NCBI GenBank assembly: GCA_950295325.1
Contig: OX485804.1
Span: 39,990,001-40,054,000, forward strand
Length of the DNA: 64,000 nt
Direction of reading: 5' to 3'
Origin: Polytrichum commune
Lineage: Eukaryota; Streptophyta; Polytrichopsida; Polytrichales; Polytrichaceae
Numbering within the stretch: the stretch's first letter is position 1; every line of letters begins with the position of its first letter. The translations under genes were made by a program, and so were the position numbers. The notes beneath the pieces are model-generated. The model was not told the origin of the DNA, ran no database searches, and saw only the letters and a list, made by a program, of their open reading frames with translations. Positions 37,801-49,892 of this stretch are shown here, in pieces.

Positions 37801-39300
37801 CCACTCTTGATTCAGATCTTAAATCTAACCCAATTTCATGTGTATTCTGAGCCTTCTGTGATCTTGAAAGAGCCAGTTATTGGAGTTATTCTTCAACTCA
37901 AATGAGTTAGTCCTCTGAGGTTTTCCATTGGTTGTTTTGCATGCAATATCAATAATTTCTATCCACCTGTGGTACATGCTCAGAGATGGTGTTCGAATTT
38001 GAGCAATCATAATGTCACCTATTTTGGTTCCCTGACGGTGGAACTCATTTTTGCCACCTCTTCACATGCTAAATGAATTTGAACCTCAATGAATTGATCC
38101 AGAGTTTTCTTCGTTCAGACTTCCACACTACCTACAAGCATGCACAATTTTTTTGCTGAACAACATGTGGTGTGCATAGCAACCAACACTAGTACTTCCA
38201 TATCATAATTGTGTCATTCAATCAGATCCAACGTGGCAATAGCGATGCTGTTATAGTTGCTGAGCTGCCGTCAACCCAAGAGGATGCACTTCAGGAGGTA
38301 GGTAGCGAAAGTCACTGTTCTCTCAAATCAGTTTCCTTCACTCAAATCAGAATATCTTCTTCTCAGGTCACACGCATGCTTACTAGAATGCTTACCAGAT
38401 GTATTTCAAGCAGCTCCTCTAGCTATTTGGCAGGCTATGTGATTCTGGTTGAGTTTATGTTCCATATACATGACCACTGGCCACTTTAATCATTTTTTTA
38501 GAAATATAGATCTAGTATTGTAGTCAAATATTGCAGTAAAGACTGGGAAGAGCCCCCAAACCACGTTTCTCTATTTGATAACGACTGGCAAAATGCACAC
38601 CTCTTGTAATTTCAGAAGGCATTTAGGACTTTGGTGGGATTGAAAAACATTATGATCTCGTGATATTAGAAGATTATAAAGGTCGCACTTAAGATATTAA
38701 ACTTACTGCACTTGATGAATAGGTGTATGAACTTATTTATTTTTGTGATGACTCCCTTTGTTCTCTCGAGCTTTTATCCTCAATTCAAAGCTGACAATGT
38801 GTCAAATCAATCTTGACAGGTGCAAGGGACATGGCTCAATGATTCAGTTCAACCTGAGCAGTTGCAGGCAATGGTATTGGCACACTTGGCAGAGGATTCT
38901 GATGTGGGTGCTGTATTGGATGAGGTTGTTAGCGACTATGGAAGCTCTTTGTCACTTAGAAAAATTGGTCAGTAAACTACCTTGCCCATTATGCGCTGCT
39001 GCTTATTGATTGCATAAATATTTAATTTTTTGATTTTTAGTGCTCGTTTCTGTACTTTTATGAAGTCTTTGATGACAATATGTAAAATATTGCGGATGTG
39101 TAGATGTATATGCGAAACCGGAGGAAAAGTTCAACTTCTGGGAGCTTCAAGCTCGGGCTCTCCAGCATGGGGAGATTGTCATTGCTCACAAATGTGGGAC
39201 AGATGGTGACCAATGGGTGCTAAATCCTCCCAACAAAGGAAAAGTTTTGAGCTGGAGTGAAGGAGACGAAGTTCTTGTCCTCACCAGGGCAAGGTCATAG
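28870..39300 (+). CDS. CASTOR/POLLUX-family ion channel, plastid-envelope (PEC)-like
   Basis: Sixteen exons: 28870-29037, 29977-30099, 30350-30503, 31678-31782, 32166-32324, 33169-33329, 34071-34193, 34736-34986, 35383-35520, 36020-36158, 36380-36572, 37409-37504, 37655-37797, 38226-38297, 38820-38967 and 39104-39300; 2370 nt give 789 residues, all phases consistent. Residues 1-60 are Arg/Ser-rich like a plastid transit peptide. Hydrophobic segments at about 64-80 and 130-155 are followed by the pore helix and filter region (ESLWSAWTFISDPGTHAG, to about 184) and an inner helix (TMGGMLFFALLVGLMSD). The C-terminal half holds the CASTOR_POLLUX nucleotide-binding regulatory domains (HTIIIGW.., FDDAIPCGMRK, GDRLLVISEDDESY, EIVIAH..). 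The filter-region sequence and transit-like start fit the plastid PEC branch better than nuclear-envelope CASTOR or POLLUX, which conduct cations for calcium signalling. A PEC-like role in plastid cation or calcium flux is inferred. The exon 8 acceptor is the least certain boundary. Confidence 0.88.
29189..29830 (+). repeat. Tandem duplication (about 338 bp unit) in channel intron 1
   Basis: Two diverged copies start near 29190 and 29528. Shared blocks are ttaacact(c/t)gg, agtcatgtca, atcagctatgttgctta, agacagacgggcat, aagaagattttag and caccttaaggatgg, then gatgtgatgca, gaggttgacatc and gcgtgatg. The second copy has an expanded gatgc/gatgt run (29740-29769). Confidence 0.8.
30995..31465 (+). 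repeat. Diverged tandem duplication in channel intron 3
   Basis: Blocks aggatgggt, atggaggtat, ttcaacca, tgtgg(g)aacct, gggcgag/gggtgag, tgccggcttgt, ggtgttcacctt and aaaaagag occur once near 31015-31180 and again near 31240-31425 in the same order. Confidence 0.65.
32355..32838. repeat. hAT-like MITE in channel intron 5; related piece in intron 8
   Basis: The termini are inverted (taaggggcactttac left, cttagggtcactttacac right). The interior block at 32515-32605 (ggagtcctacatgacatgc..cccacctcaaagaggtgg) is found in reverse at 35160-35265, whose flank ends ctagtgtaaagtgcccctaa, so intron 8 (35030-35315) holds a truncated relative. Another relative lies at 58789-59283. Confidence 0.6.
32881..33077. 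repeat. CACTA-type MITE, copy 1, channel intron 5
   Basis: The ends read CACTGGTAAAAAATG and, in reverse, CATCAGTAGAAAACATG. The two halves pair through ctttccattt, cggtcatta and gattgaca. It belongs to the same family as copies at 33435 and 33769. Confidence 0.78.
33435..33627. repeat. CACTA-type MITE, copy 2, channel intron 6, with 3-bp TSD
   Basis: The ends read CACTGGTAGGAAACATG and, in reverse, CACTAGTAGGAAAAGTGG. The flanks carry a TCC direct repeat (33432-33434 and 33628-33630), matching the 3-bp target duplication of CACTA/EnSpm elements. The body folds into a hairpin through gcggtcatta. Confidence 0.82.
33769..33945. repeat. CACTA-type MITE, copy 3, truncated at the right end, channel intron 6
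   Basis: It starts CACTATTAGGAAACATGG and follows copies 1 and 2 through cccatttgacacgggtggtcatta. The right end stops after gggaagggcattc without the expected terminal repeat, 125 bp before the next exon. Confidence 0.75.
34184..34607 (+). repeat. Tandem duplication that copies the exon 7 splice donor
   Basis: Copy 1 runs from the last exon 7 bases (about 34184) to 34386 and copy 2 from about 34399 to 34607, offset about 216 bp. Copy 1 has agatgcctttgtaagg and copy 2 has agatggctttgtaagg, followed by tttctttacatggaa, agcactttgaacaaaact, gtagagctcttgtgttga, caaggtcttgtgtggttca and gtctgcagcacgct. Confidence 0.85.
35625..35940 (+). repeat. Dispersed repeat (about 310 bp), copy in channel intron 9
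   Basis: Ordered blocks: aggacatgaaacatgcaatta, gcgtgagatgattggcaaa, ttgcctcataattttcagag, ctcatatgaatatcttattc, cattatcaaaatgaag, cccccaattatgttgattat, ccaatctcttttaaacacat and ccactcaaatataggtgtcc-like. The same order recurs at 41930, 44430 and 49570, and in reverse at 43455 and 8490. Confidence 0.82.
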
Positions 39301-39709
39301 GGTCAATGTGTCGACAAAAATTTATAACAGTTTGTACTTTGCAGACATACTTATATGACATAGAAACAAAAATCTGCTGGAGGTTATAGTGTGATGTTCC
39401 ACCTTTCTCTTCTTTCTAAAGTAGAGCATTTCGTTTGAGAAAGATAACATTTCAATCTCCTTGAGCGGCTTACAACACATTGCAACTTCCAAAATGGTTA
39501 TGCTTATGAGTATACCAATCCTACTGTCCTATCCCCAAAACATGTATATTTACTGTACTACTATGTTGTTGGAAAGGCGCTTCAAATCTGGCTGGTACAA
39601 ATCTTTTTTACCGTTGCTTTGTTGAGTCAGACAAATACCTTCATTCCTGTTAGTTTTCTGAACCAGAAGATGTATACTGTCGCTTAGTACCTAAATGCTG
39701 TTTTACCTA

Positions 39710-42700
39710 TTATACACGTTGGAATCCATGCTTCAAGGCAGCTTCCCAAACTTTGTCAAGTTTGTCCACATCAATTGGCCCCACTTCATGATGATCCCAA
39801 TTTTCCAAAGTGTGTATCAGACCTCCAGCATGACAAGCATGAACCACTTCGCGCGGCATTGATATCTGTCCAATATTGGTGACATTGCAAGGTACACTTA
39901 CGATCAGTACCTTACCCTCTGACCCTTGAAGTACCAGCATGAAGTCAGGGTTCAGGGTTTAAGATATCTGTATGGACATCCATGGCATATTAGGATAAAG
40001 TCGGGGGTTAGGGTTTAGGGTTAAGATACCTGTATGGACGTTCATGGTATATTACCATCAAGTCAGGGTTTTAGGGTTTAGGGGTGAAGATATCTGTGAG
40101 GATTATTAGCTAATCCATGGCATATTAACATCAAGTCAGGATTTAGGGTTTAAGATATCTGTTGTGGATATTCATGTGCAAAGCGAAGTCATGCATTTAC
40201 CTCACAAGTTCTGAGCCCTTTTATGGAGCTTGGTACTTGCAAGGCAGGTAGCGGGCCGTATGTGCAATCTTTTCGCGCTTGTACGAGTGGTTCTGCGACA
40301 GTGAGTTGATGGAAGTGAGTTCCCACGGGAGCCCACATCTGGTCCTTTGCATCAGCACTTTTTCCAAGTATCCAGACCTGAACAGCCAAGTAGCACAAAA
40401 TCCATCGTTGTTAAGGTAATTCAGACAATCCCTGGATCCTGAGCCATGGATTCATTTCTCTAGAGTGCATGTAGCTCACGCCTGACCTTGGACGGTGTAA
40501 GTTATGATTCAATTTCAAAACCATCACAAGCTTCCGCAGAAGTTGACTGTCAAGTACATTATACACTAGTAGGTTGCAGACTTCTGAAATTTGAAGATGG
40601 CAATTCATTGTCAAAAAAATTCATGGAAGGAGAAGCGTATGGTTTAAACTTCTGTACCGGACACTGCTGGCCTGCTTGATACTTAGTGACATGCACTAGA
40701 CAGCGCTGATTCTCTTTGGGAATCTCCAGTTGAATTCTCTCAAATTGTGCGCGTGGAACTAGCATCTGTGGTTGCAAGACCAGCAGACCAGCCATCTTAG
40801 TGCAAGAACATTGTAACGTCAATCTTATGTCATTATATTGAAGAATGAAAAGGGTAGTCCATAGGCATGCAATTAATGTGAGTGTCTGTGATAGGCGCAG
40901 ATTTGGTGCCCTCAATTTAAACTCTCAACCCAGTACCAGTCCTTACAGATATTTATTAGATTCAACCCGGTGTCAATAAGGGTAGGTGTACGGGTATAAG
41001 CAATCCGACCTGGATGCCCTCACATGATCCTTCACTGCCAATATTGATTCACACTTGATTTGGATACATATCATTATCGAATTCCACGCTAAGACCTATA
41101 TACTCTTGTGCATTCTATGGATTTTTTTAAATATTATGACCTGCTGGGTATCAAACATTGAGTTTTTTTGTCAGTACCCTAACCCATTTTTATGTGGGAA
41201 AAAAAATACCCCAACAACACTGTTTAATACTCAAATTTCGTGACTTTCATCACGAAGAGAGTATCTATCCCCTACACCTGAAGTTCCTTAGGATGAACCA
41301 CAAACCCAAACACATCCACCTCATAAAATGGCATACAGTTCAACAGATTGTCTCCAGATATTTCTAAATTATGTGTGTAATTCTTCCTCATGGAAACTGG
41401 GTTACCTTATGGCCATTGGGTGCATCCATAATCCACATTTTTTTCCAAGATTTACACAGGAAAATTCAGAGGATAGACAAAGTTAGTGATTACATACCAA
41501 TACACGCACATTTCGACGACAGAGGTAAATTGCAATGGCACGGCTGACCTCCGATGACCCAATCAGGAACACCTCCTGTACATCTTTGGGTAGTCGATCC
41601 AGTACAATAGAAGCTGTTAACGTGTCCCCTGTGACGATACGGATGCGTAGGGTTGGATTCTTGGCTACAAAGAGCAAACCTCCTCCATTTAAACTTCCAC
41701 CCTGCACAAAGTAAGATACCGCCATTACAAAGTCACTGGTGTGGTTCCCATGCAAATGTGATTCACTTGAATTGTTTTGACGAGACACTTTCAGCTGCTT
41801 CTAATTTGCAGTTACAGTAAATCAGGCTGACAATCAAGAATATCATATGACTACTTCCCTGATGAACTCCATCACTACTATATAGCAGGTGATTGATACA
41901 AGGTAGATGGGTACTTTTTCTAATTAGCCCACTCTCCTAGGATATGGAACATACAATTAGTACAAGATGGTTAGCCACTTTTGAGACCTAGCCACTTTCC
42001 TTATATTTTTTGGAGCTCATATGAATATCTTATCCATTATCAAATTGAATCTTCTTGTGCTTATTAAATGGTTATATATGTCCCCCAATTATGTTGACTA
42101 TTGAGCCTAGAATGGTTATCATATTTTAAGCATGCAGTCCAATCTCCTTTAAACACATGCCTTTTTGGTATCTGTTCTTGGAGCCACACCAAACCACATA
42201 CCACTCAAATATAGGTCTCCTCATAAGAAATGTAACCGAATAAGGGACATCTACCTTAGCAGGTGATCACTGTAACTGTTCTTAAAATATCTGAAAACAT
42301 TTCAAAAAATATTATTAATCAATATTATTTTTTGAAAAGTTTGGAACTAAGGATATGCTCATGATCGGAGCATCATGATTCGCTGACCTTGTTCAGGGTA
42401 CCCAGGCTGATAACCCGAGCTCCGTCATTATCTGCCATACGAATAGCATCCTCAATTAATTTGTTGATGCGTTTTCTGTCAGAAGGTAGAGAGTACTGCA
42501 CACACACAGCGACAACAAAGTCAGTCACATTCTAGACTATGGAGTGCTGATGAGAATGAAGAAATTAATTAGTCAGGAGGAAAAATGCTTGGAGCAGCAA
42601 CACCTACACATGATCAGCAGGGTTCATTGGCAAAATAAGTCTCTGACAAATTATAATAAGATCATAATCTGAACTATGAAAGTGTTACATCAAATGTAAA

Positions 42701-45700
42701 AAATAAGTGATAATAAGGCGTTACAAAATATATTCCTATTTAATAAGATTTCTGAAAACTCTTATTATATCCTAAGATCCATTCATAGGTAATGGATTTC
42801 CTTATTCTTCTCTTATTAGTCATTGGCTGCATGAAATGTGAAGGTCAACTATGCCAAATAAGGTATCACTGGATTCATCTTCTTGAGTTCTTTGCAACAA
42901 GACCAAATGCATTTTGAGGATAAGATTTGTGAAAAAACGAACATAAGTTGCATAGGTATCATAAAACGCATGTTACCACCCTAGGCAAAAGTATTGTTGA
43001 TGTGTTCTCCCCCAATTTCTTCAACTTTGGGATGAACAGAAGTGACATCATGTTGACATACCTGGAAACTGTATCGGGGCATCACCCAAGTTTCTCCTTG
43101 CAGAGAATTAGCCGGCAGTCGGTACTTGTCAGCTACAAATGGCTTACCAAATACCCAGAGGAGCCCCATCACCAGGATTGCCAGAGGGTAGAGTGGCCAC
43201 ACAAACCATTGTGCAGAATATGGCATGGCGGAGAAAGACTGGATTCCAAGCACAATGTGGAACATGTGGAGCAGCTCTGTTCCATGGGTCAAGTACACAA
43301 AGTCGCTCTTCTCCTTATTCCCTGCCAATGCAAAAAAACCAAAGGTCGACATTAATTGTCACCTACATCTATTTCATCAACATCACCCATTATCTTTATT
43401 CTAAGGTGGATGTGCCTAATTCTGTTACTCGTCTTAATTGGAATCCTATATTGAGTGATATGTGACTAGGTGTGGCTCCAAGGATGGATACCAAAAAGAC
43501 ATATGTTTAATTGATTTTGGACTGCATGCTCAGAATAAGATAACCATTCAAGGCTCAACAGTCAACATAATTTAGGGGGGGGGACCCATTTGACCATTTA
43601 TTGAGCACAAGAATCTTCACTTTGATGATGAATAAAATATACATATGAGCTCTGAAACTATGAGGAAAGCGGCTACGGCTTTGATTTGGATTTAACTGAA
43701 GTGGGCTAGGTGGGAAAAGCAACCAGTTAAGACCCATCTACCTTAGGTGACCTTCAACTTTGATCATTAAGATTTATCCCCTTTGTGATGATTTGAATTA
43801 GTGCAACTGCAAGTTATCCACCTGCAGCAGGCTACCTCCTATCTGTCATCATCATTATAAGCATTCTGACAACACTAGGCTAAGAGAAAATTCTTCACTA
43901 CTGCAATCCAGTGGATTTAATGTCATATTCGTTTTTCCAACTTTGTAATATTCTTAGTTTCCACTGAGAGAAAGTATCATATTTGTGACATTATTGTGCT
44001 CAATAAGTTGACATTCACGCAGTGAAAACGCATTAGTGCTTGTACATGATTCCAGACTTAGGGCGAGGGATCATAAAATTTGACAATAGATGTCAGCTAC
44101 TGGTACTCATGTCTCACCTGAGCGCACAGAGTGATACAGGGCATCACTATTTTTGTCCATGGTGCCACCCAAGTAGTCATACAAGGGCATGAATAGGCAG
44201 AAGTTGGTGTGCACTTGAGAATGATGCAGTGAATGATACCTGCAGGCGATCCCCCCAATTTAATTATATGACTCCTAAACATTGCAGACTGGTTTCATCA
44301 TACCAATATCAATCGGAAGTCAAGCCTCACTTAATATATATGATCTCAGGACCATTTTAATCATTCTGATCAATCAACATAGTTCATCAGAACTGAATTA
44401 GACGTGTGTAATTTGGACACTTTTCTCTTGGCACCCACTTTCTCGTAGGATATGAAACATGCAATTAGTGCGAGATGATTAGCAGATCCAAGTCGTGTGT
44501 CCATAGCCATTTGCCTCATAGTTTTCAGAGCTCATAAGAATATCCTATTCATTGTCAAAGTGAAGATTCTGTTGCTCATTAAATGATCATACAGGTGTCC
44601 CCAATCATGTTAACCGCTGAGCCTAGAATGGTTAGCATATTTTGAGCACACATCCCAATCTCGTTTAAACACATGATATCGTTTTGGTGTCCATTCTTAG
44701 ATTCACACCTCACCACATACCACTCAAACATAAGTGGCCCTTATTATCGCTATTTATTTATTTAGGGATGTATACCTTATAAAGCCTGTAGCACTCGGTG
44801 AGATGATGATAGATGGTACTCACGAGGGAGTGTAGATGAGATATTTGAGCACCGGGAAGGTGCGGAACACCCATTCGGGGAAAAACTCAAAGTTGCAGTG
44901 ACCGATGGCATTGAAAACGTCGATGAAGAGCGGGTAGAAGTATATCCCGACCACCGACATCCCTCCCAGCGCCCATGTGCCAATGATGGGGATAGCAAAT
45001 ATCACTGCGTACAAAATGTGCTCTGCAAATGGATGCACACTCCCTGCCAAAATCCGTGCCTCTTATTAACTAGTCATCACAATTTATGTTAGTTGCAGCA
45101 ATGAATTTGGTGGTGCTCCATTGCACAAATAGATGCTCCAAACAAGATTAAAAGACAATAATGTCCATTGTGACAAACGTATATGTTCACACATCTGCTG
45201 ATGATCTACTTACTTTTCACTACTATTGCTCGTTTCTGCAACACATAATGCTGTGATTTCTCGGAAAGGGTTAGGATGTTCCGGAACCAAGAAAAGTCGA
45301 AGCTGTAGGAAGTGATATACATCAATATGTAGGGATCTGGAAAGATTGCTAGTGCCCCTGGATGTGGGCAACTATCTGTAGCACTCGCAGGGTTCACCGT
45401 CTTTAGAATTTGGTTTGGAACTGCTAAGGCAAATCTAAGACTCGGCATTATTTTGGAGCCGTTTTTTTGCGTTAGAAGCACTTTCTTAGTGGTGAAATTT
45501 AATACCTAGGGGGTCTGGAATCTGGAATCTGGAGACACCTAATTTAGAAAATGTTTCTAATCGGTTCTAAAAATGATATTTCAAAATACAAACCTTTTCT
45601 TTTTTAGACACAAGTCGTTTCTATGGATTCCTCTTTCCAACCTCTTTGTGAAATAGCAAATTGCCAACTCACTAGAAGTGTTAGAAGTGATTTAAAACAA

Positions 45701-48054
45701 CTGTTTCTAATTAAAGGTAATTAAAGGGAAGAGTTGGCACTACGGGGGTAGTGCCAGAATAATCTTGATGCATGACATTGTTTGAATCCTCGGAACACAA
45801 CATCATTTTTGGTTATATATGTTTCGATGATCTCTGCGTGTGAGTGAGTACGTTTTCTCTCCCTGCTGATGATTAGGGCATCGCAGATGGGAGACCATGC
45901 CACTAGAACAAAACTTGTTCATCACAACCATCCGTACTTGCAACTTGTCCATTGCGAATCATGGCAAGAAAATTAACGCATCAAGAAATCCTTTTGGTTG
46001 TCAACCGGAGGGTTTTGATCGTCAACTTCCAAAATGATTTATTATTGCATTTTCTCACCATGAGTCGCAATGGACTTGGACAAGTATGGATGTATGAAGT
46101 GAATGAAGTGATGCAAGAATTTATATATATAGAGAGAGATAGACCAACCTAATAATTACCTGAGTTGGCTTCGGTGATGAAGAGAGTGTGGTGGTGGGAA
46201 TGGTATCGGGTGAAGAGGAAATGGTGATGAAGGGCCCGGTGAGCCCAGTAGTAGAAAAATTCAGCTGGGCCGATGTGCATCAGTAAACAGATGAGTAAAC
46301 CTTTGTTGTTCCACACAGGGTACACTGGGCTTGCAAATTGTGGCACTACAGTGTAGGCCAGTACTAGCAAGAGCGTGTTGAGTAGGATATAGTCTTCCCT
46401 GTCAAAACCAACGCCAACATATACATTGTCAATTATTCTTCTCTGTTGCATGTCTTACTGGTGCACGTCATTCAAAATGCAAATCTTGTCAGTGACTGCA
46501 GCACTTAATGTTTCTGCTGTTTGGACTTTCTGCATGCAGGTCCAAACTAAGACTAGTTTCATCACAACTTTACACCAGACATCCACTGCAAGGTGACTCT
46601 TACTAAGTTGGGACCACTTTATGTTCGTAGAGTGCTTGGGCACCCAGTGTGATGACATCATCTTACAAGGGAAAACATGTGCAATGATTTCCGTGTAGAC
46701 GGAATGGGTGGTTTGAGTTGCAATAGAGATTAAGGCCTCCTGATGAAGTTACAGAAGTTTCCTGATTTAAAGCGAGAGCTTAATAAATACTCAATATGTT
46801 TCCCAAGCTGTTAAATGTTTCACCTTGAAGGACTTTAGATACGCATGATGCACACATTGTTGTTGAGATCATCAAAACCGAAAGAAAGAATTTAGAAGAA
46901 GCAAGTCTGAATGTATTAGAGTAGATACCAGTTGCTTGAGTGGTCCACGGTGGCAAAAATGATTCCTTTCTTCTGTATCTCATGCTTGCCAATTAGATAG
47001 CGCCATCTTGACAGGCTGACCCCAATCTGGCCAACCAAGTAGCGGGTGGCAGCCAGGATGAGCATGTGCAGGTAGAAGTTGTTGTGGTCGGAACCTCCCA
47101 AATATTGGGTAAAGATGACTTTCGCAGCCACAGGTAGGTACAGTAGGTACTGCAAAACACACACAAACACACAAGCACACACACACACGTAATATCCATT
47201 CAGCCTCCTTCCCCTCGTGATTTCTAGCAATGAGATATCATCATGTCTACCTCATCTTTGTGTCAATACACTTGTAACAACATATCCGAATTTGTAACTC
47301 ATCACGATCTCCCACCCAAACTATAAGAATTAATTAATACTTACACTACCACCACCTTGAGTCATCTACTACACAAAAAATATTTCAGTCATAGCACAAT
47401 ATATATCCACATGAAACATTTGCAGACATTAACCCTGGTCCCTACAAGTCCTCAACATACACCCAGCACTAATACAGCACACACTAGCCATAAACATTAT
47501 ACAGGCACCTTTCTTCTTCACCTTTCTTCTTCTTCTTCCTCTTTTTCTTTCATCAGAATATTATGTAGTCTATACACACAAAAAATAACTCAAGGTCTAA
47601 TTAGCACATCAAACACACATCCACATTCATTTCTGCACGCATTGACCATGGACCTTTGATGCAGTCCATCGTCACAACATTCATCAGCATACTTATGATC
47701 ACCAACATCACTGATCCAGATACAGACAGCAGCCACCACCCACACACAAAAGAACTCAAAGACTAAAGCTTTAGCACATCAGTCAACACATATCCGCATG
47801 CATTTCTGCGCACATTAACCATGGACCAACCGGGCTTTGCAGTCCACAACATTCTTCAGCATACTTATAACTACAAACATCACAGACTGATTCACTAGAT
47901 ACATACATACAGGCACCACTTCTCCTAGACTATCTTCTTATTCTCCTGTCTCAGAATTTATCATGTTCAGTCCACCCATAAGCTTGCACCTTACCTTCCA
48001 GTTTCCCATACGTTGCCAAGGGAAATCTGTCCACAATCCTGGCTGAGTAGCCAT
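39710..48054 (-). CDS. CER1: CER1-like very-long-chain aldehyde decarbonylase
   Basis: From 5' to 3' on the minus strand, exons are 47995-48054, 46929-47149, 46160-46398, 44824-45043, 44118-44239, 43062-43321, 42388-42495, 41498-41701, 40658-40765, 40201-40377 and 39710-39865; 1875 nt give 624 residues, against 625 for Arabidopsis CER1. CER1 acts in the ER membrane and, with CER3, makes cuticular alkanes from very-long-chain acyl-CoAs. Exon 1 begins MATQPGLWTDFPWQRMGNW, the conserved CER1 start. The di-iron His clusters are all present: HRALHHH (147-153), HSHHH (160-164) and YHSLHHS (248-254). CER3-type proteins have lost part of this set, so CER1 is favoured. Membrane segments lie between them. 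The C-terminal WAX2 domain ends CHAGGLIHTLENWD..KVWEAALKHGFQ. The gene is convergent with the channel gene, with about 410 bp between stop codons. The last exon's acceptor (ggacag|atatc) is the least certain. Confidence 0.93.
39940..40165. repeat. Minisatellite with telomere-type TTTAGGG units in the last CER1 intron
   Basis: Four units of about 55-74 bp start near 39943, 39996, 40060 and 40134. Each carries agtcaggg, one or two gggtttaggg-like motifs, aagatatctgt and (except the last) ccatggcatatta. TTTAGGG is the usual plant telomere repeat, here read on the plus strand and so CCCTAAA in the CER1 transcript. Confidence 0.8.
41930..42235 (+). repeat. Dispersed repeat, copy in the CER1 intron between exons 7 and 8
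   Basis: Starts ctcctaggatatggaaca, then caattagtacaagatggtta, ggagctcatatgaatatctt, ccaattatgttgactattga, ccaatctcctttaaacacat and accactcaaatataggtctcc. The block order is the same as at 35625. Confidence 0.8.
43455..43695 (-). repeat. Dispersed repeat, reverse copy in the CER1 intron between exons 5 and 6
   Basis: Reads in reverse order: ggatggataccaaaaagaca, tgtttaattgattttggact, gctcaacagtcaacataatt, a 9-G run, catttattgagcacaagaat, cttcactttgatgatgaat and tgagctctgaaactatgagg. It is shorter than the other copies at its far end. Confidence 0.72.
44430..44745 (+). repeat. Dispersed repeat, copy in the CER1 intron between exons 4 and 5
   Basis: Blocks tcgtaggatatgaaacatgc, aattagtgcgagatgattag, ttgcctcatagttttcagag, cattgtcaaagtgaagattc, ccccaatcatgttaaccgct and ccacataccactcaaacata, in the family order. 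Confidence 0.82.
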
Positions 48055-48600
48055 GCTGCTCCAGCTGAAGTTTCAACACTCCTCCTTCGACTTTAAATGT
48101 TGGGATCACTCTGCAATGGTGAAGCCTCTGATGACTCTTCAACCTTGAGAGACTGCTTAGAGTAGCAGGAGGAGTTCACAAGCTGAGTAATCATCAGCAA
48201 TGGGATAGGTTGGTGTCCAGGGACTGAACTTATATTCTTCTAGCTTCTGATCCCTATTCACACGCTCATTGATCTGCCTCTTATAACCCCACCTGCACAG
48301 TTAGTAAAGCAGCTAAGCTGGGATGGTCTGGGCTCTGGTACCAGCAAGTAACATCCACGGAGGTGGCACAGGCTAGACTGAGAAATTATTGAACAGGTGA
48401 TGCCTCTCTGTGCTAGACTTGTACTTATTACAGTTATAGTGATATGCGCAAGAGTACAGGTCACTTCTGTCTTCCTTCCATGAGGTAAGGTAGATGGTGG
48501 TAAAACCGCCACTTGAAGCGGCCTGAGAAGAGAAGTTATTAGATTAGAATTTTTTTTGATGTCTCTCATCAACAGGGGATTTCAACACACCAAAGTAAGT
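48055..48600 (-). promoter_or_regulatory. Likely 5' UTR and promoter of the CER1-like gene
   Basis: This lies immediately upstream of the start codon on the minus strand. It is more GC-balanced than the AT-rich spacer beyond. No clear TATA box or other element could be assigned by eye, and a leader intron cannot be excluded. Confidence 0.3.
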
Positions 48601-49570
48601 CTTATTTGAATTCCGTATGCAAAATTTGAAACGGTTCAAAGTTTTGTTGGTATGTGATCACTACTAGCATACGAGTTCTACATAATCGTCCCACGTTGAT
48701 GAAGGAACAATGCAAATCTACCACTATGCCAAGTTTTCAATGATGTAAGTCAATTGCGTAGGACTCATATGGCTTGTAGTGGATCCAAAACCACAACTAA
48801 TTGCAACGAGGAAGTGAAAATATAACTATTATCTAGCAACCATCCACAAGGACACATAAGGGACACATATCATTTCCGCCTCCTATTAGGCAAGGAGCAA
48901 ATGAAAGAATCAACCCATTATAGTTAGTCACAAATTAGATAGGCTCATGTGCAAGGTGTTCACTTTTGATAGGAGACAATATTCTTCAAGGTCCCTCTAA
49001 TAATCTAATTTTCATGATTTCCATTTTGAAATTACATACCTAAAGAATTAAACTGGATTGGAGATGAAGCAACACCATAATTCCCATATGGAAACTAGGT
49101 ACAATCCCCAGTACAGGAAAATTAAAGTGCCCGAGCCACAGTGCTTGAAACCCACTTATGTTACTAGGAGCTCAATAAGTAGTCAAACCGCTGCAGATGA
49201 TCAAAGTGCCATGATCACTCTCACCAGAATTTGCTCCAAGGACCTGAGATGTGAGTGTGGGAAGCGATGGGTAACAAACCTGCATTTATGTTCACATGTG
49301 TGACTAGCAACCTAATATGTCAACTTCTCATCAGTTCTAAGCAGATTTTGAGTATCAACAGATCTCGAGATTAGGTGAAGATTTATGATAGTGAGAAGTG
49401 ATGTTTTTGAGCATGTTTCATGATTTGAAGAAGACACCCAAAGATTCATCTGAGAAGCCCTGCAATGGTTAGTGTTTGGGACTGCACAATCACAGTCACT
49501 GCTATTCATCGCCTCCTTGCCAGAGACCATCCATTCCGTTAATCTTTCAGGTGATCATCACTCAAATTTC
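48600..49570. other. Spacer upstream of the CER1-like gene
   Basis: AT-rich sequence with no gene-like reading frame, RNA gene or clear repeat recognised. Confidence 0.4.
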
Positions 49571-49885
49571 TGTCTAGCCCACTTCTCCTAGGATATGAAA
49601 CACAAAATCAAGTTACTGTGAGGTGGTTAGCAAATCCAACCACTGCTACATTCACTGCAACCATTGCAATAAATAGCTCACTTCAATAAACAGTCCATTA
49701 TTCATCATTCTACTGCTCATTGAATGTTCATGGAAGGTCCTTGCACTTATGTTGATTATTGAACATGAAATGGCTATCGTTTGAGCACATAGTCCAATCT
49801 TTCTAAAAATACGTGTTTCTTTGGTGTCCGTTCATCGATCTTCACTTAACCACACACTAATCAAATATAGATGTCCAATTAAGAT
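49570..49885 (+). repeat. Dispersed repeat, copy upstream of the CER1-like gene
   Basis: Blocks ctcctaggatatgaaacaca, gtgaggtggttagcaaatcc, cattgaatgttcatgg, acttatgttgattattgaac, agtccaatctttctaaaaa and tcaaatatagatgtccaatt, in the family order. The middle is more diverged than in the intronic copies. Confidence 0.72.
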
Positions 49886-49892
49886 GAGGGAA

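Noticed and set aside
46980-47230. Cys/Val-rich minus-strand frames near the CA microsatellite
   Set aside because: They are translations of the (CA)n tract in a CER1 intron next to exon 2.
48258-48572. Minus-strand open frame upstream of CER1
   Set aside because: The conserved CER1 start lies downstream at 48054, and this frame has no ATG-linked homology; it is probably leader or promoter sequence.
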